From Candidatus Tumulicola sp. (GTDB lineage Bacteria > Vulcanimicrobiota > Vulcanimicrobiia > Vulcanimicrobiales > Vulcanimicrobiaceae): DNA of 64,000 bases. The stretch covers positions 1,178,001 to 1,242,000 of the forward strand of contig DASXDT010000006.1 in the NCBI GenBank assembly GCA_036490475.1. The letters are read 5' to 3'. Both the position numbers and the translations under genes were made by a program. How positions within the stretch are numbered: position 1 is the first letter of the stretch; each line of letters begins with the position of its first letter. This document shows positions 49,286-60,835 of this stretch, in pieces. The notes under the pieces were generated by a model. That model ran no database searches. It had not been told where the DNA came from and saw nothing but the letters and a program-made list of their open reading frames with translations.

Positions 49286-51946
49286 TCAAACGGTGATCGG
49301 ATTGGGCTTTTCGGGATCGATCTTGTATTTGCGAATCGCCTTGGCGACGGTTCCCGGGTCGATCGAACCTTCATCGGCCAACGAACGTAGCGCGGCCAGC
49401 GCGATGAAGTGGCGATTGACCTCGAAGAACTCACGCAGCTTGCGTCGGAAATCGCTGCGCCCGTAGCCATCGGTGCCGAGCGTCACGAACGGGCGTCCCG
49501 CGAACGAAGCGATCTGCTGCGAGAACGCATGAATATAATCGGTCGCCGCGATACCTGGGCCGCGCCGGCCATCGAGCGACGTTTCGATAAACGAGCGGCG
49601 TTGCGTTTTGTCGGGATGCAGTAGATTCCAGCGACGAGCGTCGATGGCGTCGCGCTGGATTTGGTTGAAGCTCGTGACGCTCCACACGTCGCTGTCGACG
49701 TTCCAATCGTCGCGCAATAGATCGGCTGCCGCCAGCGACTCGCGCAAAATCGCGCCCGAGCCGAACAACTGCACGCACGGCCCGCTGCCGTCGCCGGCGG
49801 CGTCGCGTATCCGATGCATTCCGCGTAGAATGCCTTCGCGGGCGCCCTGGCGCATCGCCGGCTGCGGATAGTTTTCGTTCAGCAACGTGATGTAGTAGAA
49901 CACGTCTTCTTGATCGACCAGCATACGTTGCAGTCCGTCGGCAATGATGACTGCTAATTCGTACCCGTAACTCGGATCGTAGCTCACGCAGTTCGGAATA
50001 AATGACGCGGCGACTTGGCTGCTGCCGTCTTCGTGCTGCAAGCCTTCGCCGTTCAGCGTGGTGCGGCCGGACGTCGCGCCGAGCAAGAAGCCGCGGCTGC
50101 GACTGTCGCCTCCGGCCCACGCCAGATCGCCGATGCGTTGGAAGCCGAACATCGAGTAGAAGATATAGAATGGGATCATCGGCAGGTTGTGCGTGGAGTA
50201 GGACGTTCCGGCCGCGATCCACGACGAATAAGCTCCGGCCTCGTTGATGCCTTCTTGCAGAATTTGGCCCAGCTTATCTTCGCGATACCACATCAACTGT
50301 TCGGCGTCTTGCGGATGATACAACTGGCCGACCGACGAGTAGATGCCGAGTTGGCGGAACATGCCTTCCATGCCGAACGTGCGCGACTCGTCGGCGACGA
50401 TCGGCACTACGCGCGGCCCGATCGTTTGGTCGCGAACGATCGTGTTGAGGATGCGCACGAAGGCCATCGTCGTGGATATCGCGCGTTCGCCCGTGCCTTG
50501 TAACACAGAATCGAACGCCGATAGCTCGGGAACCGGAAGTGATGCCGATGAGCGGCGGCGCTGCGGTACTTGTCCGAGCGCGGCGACACGCTCGCGCAAG
50601 TATTGCATTTCGGGTGAGTCGTCGGCCGGTTTGAAGAACGGCACCGACTCGATATCCTTGTCGGGAATCGGAATCGAGAAGCGATCGCGGAACGCCCGCA
50701 TCGCTTCGAGTTCCATCTTTTTGGCTTGATGGGCGATGTTCTGCGCTTCGCCGGCCGCGCCCATGCCGTAGCCTTTGACCGTCATCGCGAGCACGACGGT
50801 CGGTTGCCCGCGATGTTCGGTCGCCTTGCGATAGGCGGCGTACACTTTGAGCGAGTCGTGACCTCCGCGTTGCAACGCCCAAATCTCGTCGTCGGTCCAA
50901 TCCGCAACCAGCGCTTTGGTCTCGGGATAGCGCCCGAAAAATGCATCGCGTACGAAGCGGCCGTTACGGCTCTTGAACGTCTGATAATCGCCGTCGACGC
51001 ACTCCGTCATCAGCTTAACCAACCGTCCGGTCGTGTCTTGATGCAGCAGCGGATCCCACTTGCTGCCCCACACCACCTTGATGACGTTCCAGCCCGCGCC
51101 CTTAAAAACGCGTTCGAGTTCTTGAATGATCTTGCCGTTGCCGCGCACCGGGCCGTCGAGTCGCTGCAGATTGCAGTTGATCACCCAAATCAGATTGTCG
51201 AGCTTCTCGCGTCCGGCCAGCGAAATGGCGCCGAGCGATTCGGGTTCGTCCATTTCGCCGTCGCCGTGGAACGCCCACACCTTACGGTCGGAGGTTTCGA
51301 TCAGTCCCCGATCTTGGAGGTAACGCATGAAGCGCGCTTGGTAGATCGACATAATCGGCCCGAGGCCCATCGAGACCGTCGGGAACTGCCAGAAGTCCGG
51401 CATGAGCCACGGGTGCGGATACGACGACAGCCCGTTGCCGTCGACTTCTTGACGGAAACGATCGAGCTGCGCTTGGTCGATGCGGCCTTCCAAAAATGCG
51501 CGAGCGTAGAAGCCCGGCGCGGAATGGCCCTGCAGAAAGACTAAGTCGCCACCGAAGTTCTCGGACGGCGCGCGAAAGAAATGGTTGAAGCCGACATCGT
51601 ACAGGGTTGCGGCCGATGCGAAGCTGGCGACGTGGCCGCCCAGCTCCGAGCTAACTTTGTTCGCGCGGATCACCATCGCCAAGGCATTCCAACGAACGTA
51701 ATGGCGCAGGCGCGCCTCGAGTTCGCGGTCGCCGGGCATCGGCGGTTGGTCGCCGACGTCGATCGTGTTGATGTACGGAGTTTCGAGGCCGAGCGATACC
51801 ATCGCGCCGCCGCGATTTGCTTCTTCGACCAGGCGGCCGATGAGTTCACGCGCGCGGTCGGGGCCCTCGGCCGCTAAGACGCCGCGCATCGCGTCGAGCC
51901 ATTCTTGCGTTTCAATCGGATCGGGATCGGTGGCGAAGCTCGTCAT
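49286..51946 (-). CDS. aceE: Pyruvate dehydrogenase E1, homodimeric
   Basis: This 886-residue AceE, almost exactly the E. coli length, decarboxylates pyruvate with TPP. Visible: SSELGGHVASFASAATLYDVGFNHFFRAPS, the TPP site GDGEMDEPESLG followed by LIWVINCNLQRLDGPVRGNG, VYAAYRKA, and the C-terminal VTLGTDGYGRSDFR. ATG 51946 has AAAGGG ten bases ahead. It lies back to back with the TPP riboswitch-thiC unit, placing a TPP user next to TPP synthesis. Confidence 0.96.
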   Translation of the reverse strand: MTSFATDPDPIETQEWLDAMRGVLAAEGPDRARELIGRLVEEANRGGAMVSLGLETPYINTIDVGDQPPMPGDRELEARLRHYVRWNALAMVIRANKVSSELGGHVASFASAATLYDVGFNHFFRAPSENFGGDLVFLQGHSAPGFYARAFLEGRIDQAQLDRFRQEVDGNGLSSYPHPWLMPDFWQFPTVSMGLGPIMSIYQARFMRYLQDRGLIETSDRKVWAFHGDGEMDEPESLGAISLAGREKLDNLIWVINCNLQRLDGPVRGNGKIIQELERVFKGAGWNVIKVVWGSKWDPLLHQDTTGRLVKLMTECVDGDYQTFKSRNGRFVRDAFFGRYPETKALVADWTDDEIWALQRGGHDSLKVYAAYRKATEHRGQPTVVLAMTVKGYGMGAAGEAQNIAHQAKKMELEAMRAFRDRFSIPIPDKDIESVPFFKPADDSPEMQYLRERVAALGQVPQRRRSSASLPVPELSAFDSVLQGTGERAISTTMAFVRILNTIVRDQTIGPRVVPIVADESRTFGMEGMFRQLGIYSSVGQLYHPQDAEQLMWYREDKLGQILQEGINEAGAYSSWIAAGTSYSTHNLPMIPFYIFYSMFGFQRIGDLAWAGGDSRSRGFLLGATSGRTTLNGEGLQHEDGSSQVAASFIPNCVSYDPSYGYELAVIIADGLQRMLVDQEDVFYYITLLNENYPQPAMRQGAREGILRGMHRIRDAAGDGSGPCVQLFGSGAILRESLAAADLLRDDWNVDSDVWSVTSFNQIQRDAIDARRWNLLHPDKTQRRSFIETSLDGRRGPGIAATDYIHAFSQQIASFAGRPFVTLGTDGYGRSDFRRKLREFFEVNRHFIALAALRSLADEGSIDPGTVAKAIRKYKIDPEKPNPITV

Positions 51947-51996
51947 CGTTGGCAACCCTTTGCGCGCCTAGGGGCAATCCCTTGCGACGCGTCTAA

Positions 51997-54228
<2,232 letters not shown>

Positions 54229-54232
<4 letters not shown>

Positions 54233-54873
54233 CGAACCGAAGCGGTCGCCGATCCGTCGAGCCAATAATCGACGTCGGGTGCGTGTGCGATCGCGAGCGT
54301 TTGCAGCGGAAGGCGCACGGTCTTAGCGATTTCTTTCCACGCGTTCATCACGCGGACGACGTAATTTTGCGTCTCATCGAAGGGTGGGATGCCGCCGTAA
54401 TCGGTCACGGCTTTCGGACCGGCATTATACGCCGCGAACACGAGATCGAAATGGCTGGGTCCGAATCGCTCCATCAGCCCGGCGAGATAGCGCGCGGCGC
54501 CGGAGAGATTTTGCCCTGGGTTGGATGGGTTGACGCCGAGCACGGCGGCCGTGCCGGGCATCAGTTGGCCTAAGCCGATCGCTCCGGCTCGCGATACGGC
54601 GTGGGTATGCCAGCGTGACTCGACGGTTACGACGGCTACCAGCATGTTTGCGTCGAGGCGCCAACGTTCGGCACTGGTGAGGACCCGGCGGGCGAGATCG
54701 CGGCTTTGCCAGCGCGGCAGCTGCGGATTAATCCGGTGCAGCATCCGCGCATAGACGGCCACGGTCGCGGGGGTGGGTTTGACCGGCGGTTGTGCCGCCA
54801 TTCCCGGCCGGCAAAAACATCCGAACACGGCAGCAGACAACGCCGCTATCCGCAGGGCACGAGACCTGAGCAT
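54229..54873 (-). CDS. Lytic transglycosylase (Slt domain), secreted
   Basis: This 214-residue protein starts at 54873 with a signal sequence (SRALRIAALSAAVFGCFCRPGMAA). The Slt domain has VVTVESRWHTHAVSRAGAIGLGQLMPGTAA with the catalytic Glu, SGAARYLAGLMERF and FAAYNAGPKAV. It cleaves peptidoglycan. It is a paralogue of the enzyme at 21981-22652. Its stop overlaps the HAD gene stop (CTAG). Confidence 0.9.
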
Positions 54874-54944
54874 CGCCTCTGGGTTCGGGCCACCGCCTAT
54901 CCGGCCTCCCCGGGAAGGCACCGCCCTGTGGAAAAAGGGTAGGG

Positions 54945-55121
54945 GTGAGCAGTTCGACCCCCAACCGCCGCCGGCGCTTCTTGACCATCTTTTCCATAGT
55001 GGCCTTCGTTGCAATGTGCCTCGCCATCGGCGTCTCGGAGTTGTGGGCGTATTACGTCAACGTGCCGCACTACAAGGCAGCCGGGCACACCCAGACCGGC
55101 GGTCGAAGCTCCCAACCATGA
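54945..55121 (+). CDS. 58-residue membrane peptide coupled to sedolisin
   Basis: This short frame starts at GTG after AAAAAGGGTAGGG. It has a basic N-terminus (SSSTPNRRRRF), a single helix LTIFSIVAFVAMCLAIGVSEL and a polar tail ending GRSSQP. The last codon, CCA TGA, overlaps the ATG of the sedolisin gene (ATGA). The clean charge and helix pattern plus the coupling argue for a real gene. Function unknown; it may be a membrane accessory. Confidence 0.6.
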   Translation: MSSSTPNRRRRFLTIFSIVAFVAMCLAIGVSELWAYYVNVPHYKAAGHTQTGGRSSQP

Positions 55122-56338
55122 AGGCATCGACCATCCCAGCCGCGCTGGCCGTTCTCGCGCTAGCCGCCTGCGCATCGCAAACCGCGCCGGTGATGCCGGT
55201 GCAGCAGATCGTTCAATCGCAAACCACGCACCAGCCCCTCGGCCTCGTCCAATATAACGGCGCGACGAACGTCGCTGCAGCCTGTCCGGTTCCGGACACC
55301 AGCATTCCGGGCGATCCGCAATGCTACGCGTTGCTGCGCACCGACGTCGCCGGCGCGGCCGGACAAATGCTGCCGGCCGGCCAGAAGCCCGCGGGATACG
55401 GTCCGAAAGATTTTCGTTCGGCATATAACCTGCCGTCGAAAGGCGGAAGCGGACAGACGGTCGCGCTGGTCGACTTCTACGACGATCCGAATGCCGAATC
55501 GGATCTCGCGGTGTATCGCGCAGAATACGGTTTGCCGCCGTGCACCACGGAAAACGGTTGTTTTCGCAAAGTGAATCAGGACGGCAAACAATCGCATTAC
55601 CCCAAGCCCAGTGGTGGTTGGGCCGGGGAGATTGCGATCGACATCGAGATGGCCTCGGCCGTGTGTCCGCAATGCCATATCCTCCTGGTCGAAGCCCGCA
55701 CGTCCGGCAACAAGGGCGAAGATACGGCGATCGCGCTCGGCGCCGACGTCGTCAGCAACAGTTGGGGTTATTACGGAAAATCTCCGTACGACAAAGCGTT
55801 CGATCACCCCGGACACATCATCACGGTCGCGAGCGGCGACACCGGTTATTCCAAACGCGCTACCGTTCCCGATTCGTTGTCGACCGTCGTCTCGGTCGGC
55901 GGCACGGCGTTGCGTAGCGCGACCAATGCTCGTGGATGGAGCGAAACCGCGTGGCGCGGATCGACCAGCGAATGTAACGTGTTGGTGAAGAAGCCGTCGT
56001 GGCAGCTCGATACCGGTTGTACCGGACGCACCGAAACCGACGTGTCGGCGGTGGCCGACCCCGGTACCGGCGTGGCCGTGTACGATTCGTACAAAGCGCC
56101 GGGTTGGGTGATCTACGGCGGCACGAGTGTGGCCAGCCCGATCGTCGCCGGCATTTACGCGCTCGCCGCCAACGAAAAGTCGTTAACCTACGCGCAATCG
56201 TTGTATACCAATGCCGCCGATCTCAACGACGTCGTGACCGGCGACAACGGCGACTGCGGCACGTATATCTGCGATGCGGGTCCGGGCTACGATGGGCCGA
56301 CCGGCAACGGAACGCCGAACGGATTGAAGGCGTTCTAG
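55118..56338 (+). CDS. Sedolisin-family (S53) serine-carboxyl peptidase
   Basis: This 406-residue secreted protease has a lipobox-like signal (LAVLALAAC, Cys18). The catalytic set is Glu171 and Asp175 in WAGEIAIDIEMAS, oxyanion Asp241 in VASGDTGYS and Ser337 in YGGTSVASPIVAG. N-terminal to this is DFRSAYNLPSKGGSGQTVA, the start of the mature kumamolisin-type domain. The usual pro-domain of about 180 residues is absent; only about 75 residues lie between the signal and the catalytic domain. Coupled by ATGA to a 58-residue membrane peptide. Confidence 0.9.
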   Translation: MKASTIPAALAVLALAACASQTAPVMPVQQIVQSQTTHQPLGLVQYNGATNVAAACPVPDTSIPGDPQCYALLRTDVAGAAGQMLPAGQKPAGYGPKDFRSAYNLPSKGGSGQTVALVDFYDDPNAESDLAVYRAEYGLPPCTTENGCFRKVNQDGKQSHYPKPSGGWAGEIAIDIEMASAVCPQCHILLVEARTSGNKGEDTAIALGADVVSNSWGYYGKSPYDKAFDHPGHIITVASGDTGYSKRATVPDSLSTVVSVGGTALRSATNARGWSETAWRGSTSECNVLVKKPSWQLDTGCTGRTETDVSAVADPGTGVAVYDSYKAPGWVIYGGTSVASPIVAGIYALAANEKSLTYAQSLYTNAADLNDVVTGDNGDCGTYICDAGPGYDGPTGNGTPNGLKAF

Positions 56339-57159
56339 CGTAACCGGCGCAGCATTGCGTCGTGTTTGTACGACCCGCCGGCGCCGAAGTGCACCACCGC
56401 GGCATCGGACGGCGCGAGCAAATATAGGCCTTGACCGCCCGATCCGCTTGCATAGGGAATAACCGCCGCGCCGCCGGCGGGTGCGTCGAGCCACCAGCCG
56501 AGGCCATAGCGCGGGTTGGCGGCCGTGCCGTTAAAACAATCGGCAAACGCATCGTAGCGCTCGAGCACGTAGCGCCCGTAATTCGACCATGCCGCGGCGC
56601 TCATCGAGGCGCCGGTCGGCAGCGGTTGCGTCCCATCGGATAGGCTGCGCCAAGTGGCGACTTCGGCGTTTGCCGGTTGTAAGACGCGTTGCCGCAAGTA
56701 CTCGTGCGGCGTCACGTCGAGCGCGCGCAGCGCATGCGTAAAGACGGCTCCGAAGACTTGCAGCGATATGCCGGTGTAGGTGAACGTGCTGCCGGGTTCG
56801 TTCGCTAGCGGCATCTCCAACGCACGGTCATAGGTTGGAACGGCCGAGCCCAAACCGCCGAAGGCGTGACCGGCCGTCAACGTCAGCAGCATTCGCGGCG
56901 TCACCCGCCGCTTCCACGGATCGTCGCGCCACGCTTCGATCGTTTCGCACACCGGTTCGTCGAGGTTCAGAATGCCTTCACGCTGCGCGACCGTTGCCGC
57001 CACGCCCCAAAAACTCTTGGTGCCGCTGAACAGCTTGTGTGGTGTGTCGAGTGAGAATCCGTCGCCGTATGCTTGCGCGACGACGTCTGCACCGCGTCGT
57101 ACCACCAAGGCTTCGAGCCGGTGCCGTTGCGCGTATTCGAGGGCCGCATCGGTATCCAT
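56335..57159 (-). CDS. Serine beta-lactamase/PBP-like hydrolase
   Basis: This 274-residue protein of the beta-lactamase class C/D-Ala carboxypeptidase fold has SxxK as FSGTKSFWG (Ser45, Lys48) and a later Tyr-x-Asn-like WSNYGRYV. It has no signal peptide, so it is likely cytoplasmic, and is more probably an esterase or peptidase than an antibiotic-resistance enzyme. Its stop overlaps the sedolisin stop (CTAG). It diverges from the sugar transporter. Confidence 0.82.
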   Translation of the reverse strand: MDTDAALEYAQRHRLEALVVRRGADVVAQAYGDGFSLDTPHKLFSGTKSFWGVAATVAQREGILNLDEPVCETIEAWRDDPWKRRVTPRMLLTLTAGHAFGGLGSAVPTYDRALEMPLANEPGSTFTYTGISLQVFGAVFTHALRALDVTPHEYLRQRVLQPANAEVATWRSLSDGTQPLPTGASMSAAAWSNYGRYVLERYDAFADCFNGTAANPRYGLGWWLDAPAGGAAVIPYASGSGGQGLYLLAPSDAAVVHFGAGGSYKHDAMLRRLR

Positions 57160-57213
57160 TAAGGGTTCACCACCGGGAGGAGCGTTCGCGACACAACCGC
57201 AACTGCCGCTTAG

Positions 57214-58539
57214 ATGAGGCCGTACGTTCTGCTGGTCGCATCCGTCGCGGCACTCGGCGGATTATTATTCGGCTACGACACGGGCGTAATCTCCGGCGCG
57301 ATTCTCTTTATCACGCGAGATTTCACGCTCGATACGCGCGCCCAAGAGTTCACCATCAGCGTGGTGCTGCTCGGCTGCATCGCCGGATCGGCGGTTACCG
57401 GAGCGCTGGCCGACGCGATCGGTCGACGCCGGACGCTGTTACTCGCCGGAGTGGTCTTTTTGGTTGGCGCATTGGTCTCGGCGTTGGCGCCAACCGAAAA
57501 CATGCTGTTGTTCGGACGTCTGATCGTCGGCATCGGGATCGGCTTCAGCTCGGTCGTCGCGCCGTTGTACATCTCCGAGGTCGCGCCGGCATCGGTGCGC
57601 GGTGCGCTCGTCTCCTTGTATCAGTTCGCGATCACGGTCGGCATTCTGGCGGCATACATCGTCGACTATGCGTTCGCGCATTCGGGCGCATGGCGTTGGA
57701 TGCTCGGATGCGCGGTCGTCCCGTCGTTGATCCTGATCGTCGGAATGATCGTGCTGCCCGAATCGCCACGCTATCTATTCAAGATCGGCCGCGATCGCGC
57801 CGCGCGTGAGGAACTCGCGCGCATTGCCGACACGCCGGCTCAAGCGACCGAAGAAGAACGGTTGATCGCCGACAGTCTCAAAACGACCGGCGGCGGCATC
57901 GCTGCGTTGTTCGGTCCGTCGGTCCGCTTCGCGCTGTTCGTCGGGGTCGGGCTGGCGGTTTTGCAACAAATTACCGGCATCAACGCCGTCATCTACTACG
58001 GCCCGCAGATTTTTCAGATGGCGGGAGTCGGATCGGCATCGGCGTCGATTTTGGCGCAGGCGCTGGTCGGCACCGTCAACGTCGTGCTGACGCTAGTGGC
58101 GATTTTCTTCGTCGATCGATTGGGGCGTAAACCGCTGCTCTACATCGGCCTGGCAGGCATGACGTTAGCCTTGACAGCGCTCGGATTGGCGTTCGCCGGA
58201 ACGCATCCGGCGGGCGCGACCGCCGACGTCGCATTGACCGCGATGATGGTGTATGTCGGATGCTTCGCGTTTAGCCTCGGCCCGATCGTGTGGCTGCTGA
58301 TCTCGGAGATCTTTCCGTTGCGGGTTCGTGGGATCGGCATGTCGATCTCGACGCTGGCTAACTGGGTCGGGAACTTTCTCGTATCGCAGTTTTTCTTGAC
58401 GATGGTCGAGCATTTGGGACGCTCGGCAACGTTTTGGACGTATGCTGCCGTCTGCGTGATCACGATCGTTTTCGTCTGGCGCACCGTTCCGGAAACCAAA
58501 CGCGAGCTGCTGGAACAGATTCGCGTCCGCCGCGCGTAA
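57214..58539 (+). CDS. MFS sugar:proton symporter (SP family)
   Basis: This 441-residue transporter has twelve helices. SP-family landmarks are LGGLLFGYDTGVISGAI in helix 1, GRRRTLLLAGVVF, PESPRYLFKIGRDRA, QQITGINAVIYYGP in helix 7, DRLGRKPLLYIGLAGM and PETKREL. This matches XylE/GalP-like hexose or pentose transporters. The exact sugar is unknown. The dehydrogenase gene begins at once after its stop. Confidence 0.93.
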   Translation: MRPYVLLVASVAALGGLLFGYDTGVISGAILFITRDFTLDTRAQEFTISVVLLGCIAGSAVTGALADAIGRRRTLLLAGVVFLVGALVSALAPTENMLLFGRLIVGIGIGFSSVVAPLYISEVAPASVRGALVSLYQFAITVGILAAYIVDYAFAHSGAWRWMLGCAVVPSLILIVGMIVLPESPRYLFKIGRDRAAREELARIADTPAQATEEERLIADSLKTTGGGIAALFGPSVRFALFVGVGLAVLQQITGINAVIYYGPQIFQMAGVGSASASILAQALVGTVNVVLTLVAIFFVDRLGRKPLLYIGLAGMTLALTALGLAFAGTHPAGATADVALTAMMVYVGCFAFSLGPIVWLLISEIFPLRVRGIGMSISTLANWVGNFLVSQFFLTMVEHLGRSATFWTYAAVCVITIVFVWRTVPETKRELLEQIRVRRA

Positions 58540-58548
58540 CCAAGTATT

Positions 58549-59546
58549 GTGATCGCCTCGTCCGCTACGCCGAAGATGCACCCGGCCGCCTCCGCGTTGA
58601 AGAACGCCCCGATCCTCGCCCGGCGCCGGGCGAGTTGCTTCTGCGCGTGCGCGCGTGCGGCGTCTGTCGTACCGATTTGAACATCGCCAATGCCGAACTC
58701 GCGCCGCATCGTCCGTCGGTGGTGCCGGGCCATCAGATCGTCGGAACGATCGAAGCCGTGGGCGACGGCGTCGATGCATCTCGTATCGGACGGCGTGCCG
58801 GCGTCTCGTGGGTCGGTGGCGTCGACGGTACGTGCGAACAGTGTTTGGCGGGACGGGAGAATCTGTGCGATGCACCGGTGTTTACCGGCTACGATCGCGA
58901 TGGTGGATACGCAGAGCTGGCGTGCGTTCGAGCGGATTTCGCGTTGGAGCTGCCCGAGGGTTTGGACGATTTGCGCGCCGCGCCGCTTCTGTGCGCCGGA
59001 ATCATCGGGTATCGCGCGCTGCGCGTCGCCGGCGTGGAACGTGGCGAGCGCGTCGGATTGTTCGGATTCGGCTCCTCGGCACATCTCACGTTACCCGTGC
59101 TGCAATCGTGGGGCTGCGAAACGTACGTCGCAACGCGCGGAGAGAATCATCGCGCATTCGCACGCAAGCTCGGCGCCGATTGGGTAGGCGATGCCCTCGA
59201 CCGTCCGCCGGTCCGGCTCGACCGCGCGATCACATTTGCGCCGTCGGGCGATGTCGTCATCGCCGCCTTATCGTCGTTGCGCAAGGGCGGCGTCGTCGCA
59301 ATCAACGCGATCCATCTCGACCGCATACCGTCGTTCGATTACGACTCGCTACTTTGGGGCGAGCGGCAAATTCGCAGCGTCGCCAACATGACGCGCGACG
59401 ACGCCCGCGACTTTCTAAAACTGGCGGCGGAAATCGCCATCGTCCCGCAGGTCGCGCAGTTCGAATTGCGCGACGCTTCGCGCGCGCTCGAGGCGATCGC
59501 AGACGACGGGCTCGATGGTTCGGCGGTAATGTATTGGGGAACGTGA
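58549..59546 (+). CDS. Zinc-dependent alcohol dehydrogenase with damaged 5' end
   Basis: The body is a classical zinc ADH of about 330 residues: VRACGVCRTDLNIANAE with the catalytic Cys, VPGHQIVGTIEAVGDG, structural zinc cysteines in CEQCLAGRENLCDAP, and LFGFGSSAHL for NAD(P). Yet no start codon exists in its frame near the expected N-terminus. The only in-frame start, TTG 58434, lies 106 bases inside the transporter gene. A GTG at 58549 is in another frame and would fit if one base were missing around 58552-58570. Frameshift or assembly error is likely. Confidence 0.75.
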
Positions 59547-59572
59547 TGTGGAACGTGTCGAGGAACATGTCT

Positions 59573-60835
59573 ATGAAAAGACGCGTGACGCTGGCGTGTT
59601 GTATGGCGGCGCTCACGCTGGACGGATGTGGCTCGCAGCCGGCACCGCTCGCTTCTGAGCGTATGTGGACGACCTATCAAATGGATTCGACCCATAACGC
59701 GGTCGTACCGGACTCTTTGGGGCCCGTGCGATGGACGCTGCAAGTGCACAGCAAGATCAACGGCGGCTTGGCATACGACGGCGAGCGGCTCTTCGCGGTC
59801 GACTTCGGCAAAGAACTGCTGGCGATCGCGCCGCGCGACGGCCGGCTTCTCTGGAAAGCTCGCGGCGATGATGTGTTGATGTCGACCCCGATCGTCGCCG
59901 AAGGTCTGGTGTTCGTCGGCTCGGGCACGAACGCGATAGTGACCGGTTCGAACGGGACTCCCATCTGGGGGCGCCGGCGCGGAAACCACTGGTATGCATT
60001 TCGGGCCGATAATGGGCGGTTGGTTTGGTCGTATGCAACCGTTGGTGAGGCCATGCCCTCGGCGGCGTATCGTGACGGAGTTCTCGTGTTCGCCACGGGC
60101 GACGGCTTCGCAACGGCAGTGCGGGCCGCGACCGGACGGCCGATATGGAAAGTGCCGCTTCCCGGCCACGTTTCGATGGCGTCGGCAGTGATATCCCAGA
60201 ACCTCGCGTACTTCGTGACGACGAAAGACGAAGCACACCATTTTGGAACGTGGGGAAGCCAGACCGTCGCACTCGACTGGCGCTCGGGAAGGCGCATCTG
60301 GTCCGCACCGTTCGGAAATTCCGATTGCACGCCGACCGTTTTTGGTGCCGATTTGTTCGTTGAGGGCGTGAAAGACGGACCGATCGGGCCGCGCGAAGCG
60401 ATCGGCTACAACGACGTCGTCGCCCTCAGCTCCATCACGGGAGCGTTGCGGTGGCGGTATCTCGGTGGCGATGGGTTTTATTCCGCAGTCGGCACGAACG
60501 AACGCGCGATCGCCGGCACCTATGCGAACCAAACGCTCTACCAGTCGCTGCCGTCGACGAATCGGCTGGTCGCATTGCGTGCCGCCGATGGCAGAGTCGT
60601 TTGGTCGGCGCGGACGAGCGGGCCGGTAAAAATGAGCCCGTTGGTACGGAACGGCCACGTCTACGTGGGAGACACAACCGGTGTGTTGTATTCGTTCGAT
60701 TCGCGCACCGGCAAAACGCTGCGCGCCTGGGCCTTCGACGAGCCTTTTACTTCGGCGCCCCCGATCATCGTCGGTCGTACAATGTTCGTGCCGCAGAGCG
60801 ACGCCGTTCGAGCCATACCGCTCGGTGAATTGTGA
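59573..60835 (+). CDS. PQQ-type beta-propeller lipoprotein
   Basis: This 420-residue protein starts at ATG 59573 after TCGAGGAAC. Signal and lipobox: RVTLACCMAALTLDGC (Cys18). The rest consists of PQQ/BamB-like propeller repeats, each with the pattern LxAxDGRxLW: IAPRDGRLLWK, RADNGRLVWS, RAATGRPIWK, DWRSGRRIWS, LSSITGALRWRY, RAADGRVVWS, DSRTGKTLRAW. It is likely a surface or periplasmic scaffold. PQQ-dependent catalysis is not shown. It overlaps the next glycosyltransferase (GTGA). An in-frame ATG at 59567 is an alternative start. Confidence 0.8.
   Translation: MKRRVTLACCMAALTLDGCGSQPAPLASERMWTTYQMDSTHNAVVPDSLGPVRWTLQVHSKINGGLAYDGERLFAVDFGKELLAIAPRDGRLLWKARGDDVLMSTPIVAEGLVFVGSGTNAIVTGSNGTPIWGRRRGNHWYAFRADNGRLVWSYATVGEAMPSAAYRDGVLVFATGDGFATAVRAATGRPIWKVPLPGHVSMASAVISQNLAYFVTTKDEAHHFGTWGSQTVALDWRSGRRIWSAPFGNSDCTPTVFGADLFVEGVKDGPIGPREAIGYNDVVALSSITGALRWRYLGGDGFYSAVGTNERAIAGTYANQTLYQSLPSTNRLVALRAADGRVVWSARTSGPVKMSPLVRNGHVYVGDTTGVLYSFDSRTGKTLRAWAFDEPFTSAPPIIVGRTMFVPQSDAVRAIPLGEL

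Noticed and set aside
56335-57159. Antibiotic-resistance beta-lactamase
   Set aside because: It has no signal peptide, and such SxxK proteins without export signals are usually esterases or peptidases. The context gives no resistance link.
58655-59572. Upstream extension of the PQQ lipoprotein frame through the dehydrogenase gene
   Set aside because: The extension is an Arg-rich shadow of the zinc ADH. A proper signal peptide begins at 59573.
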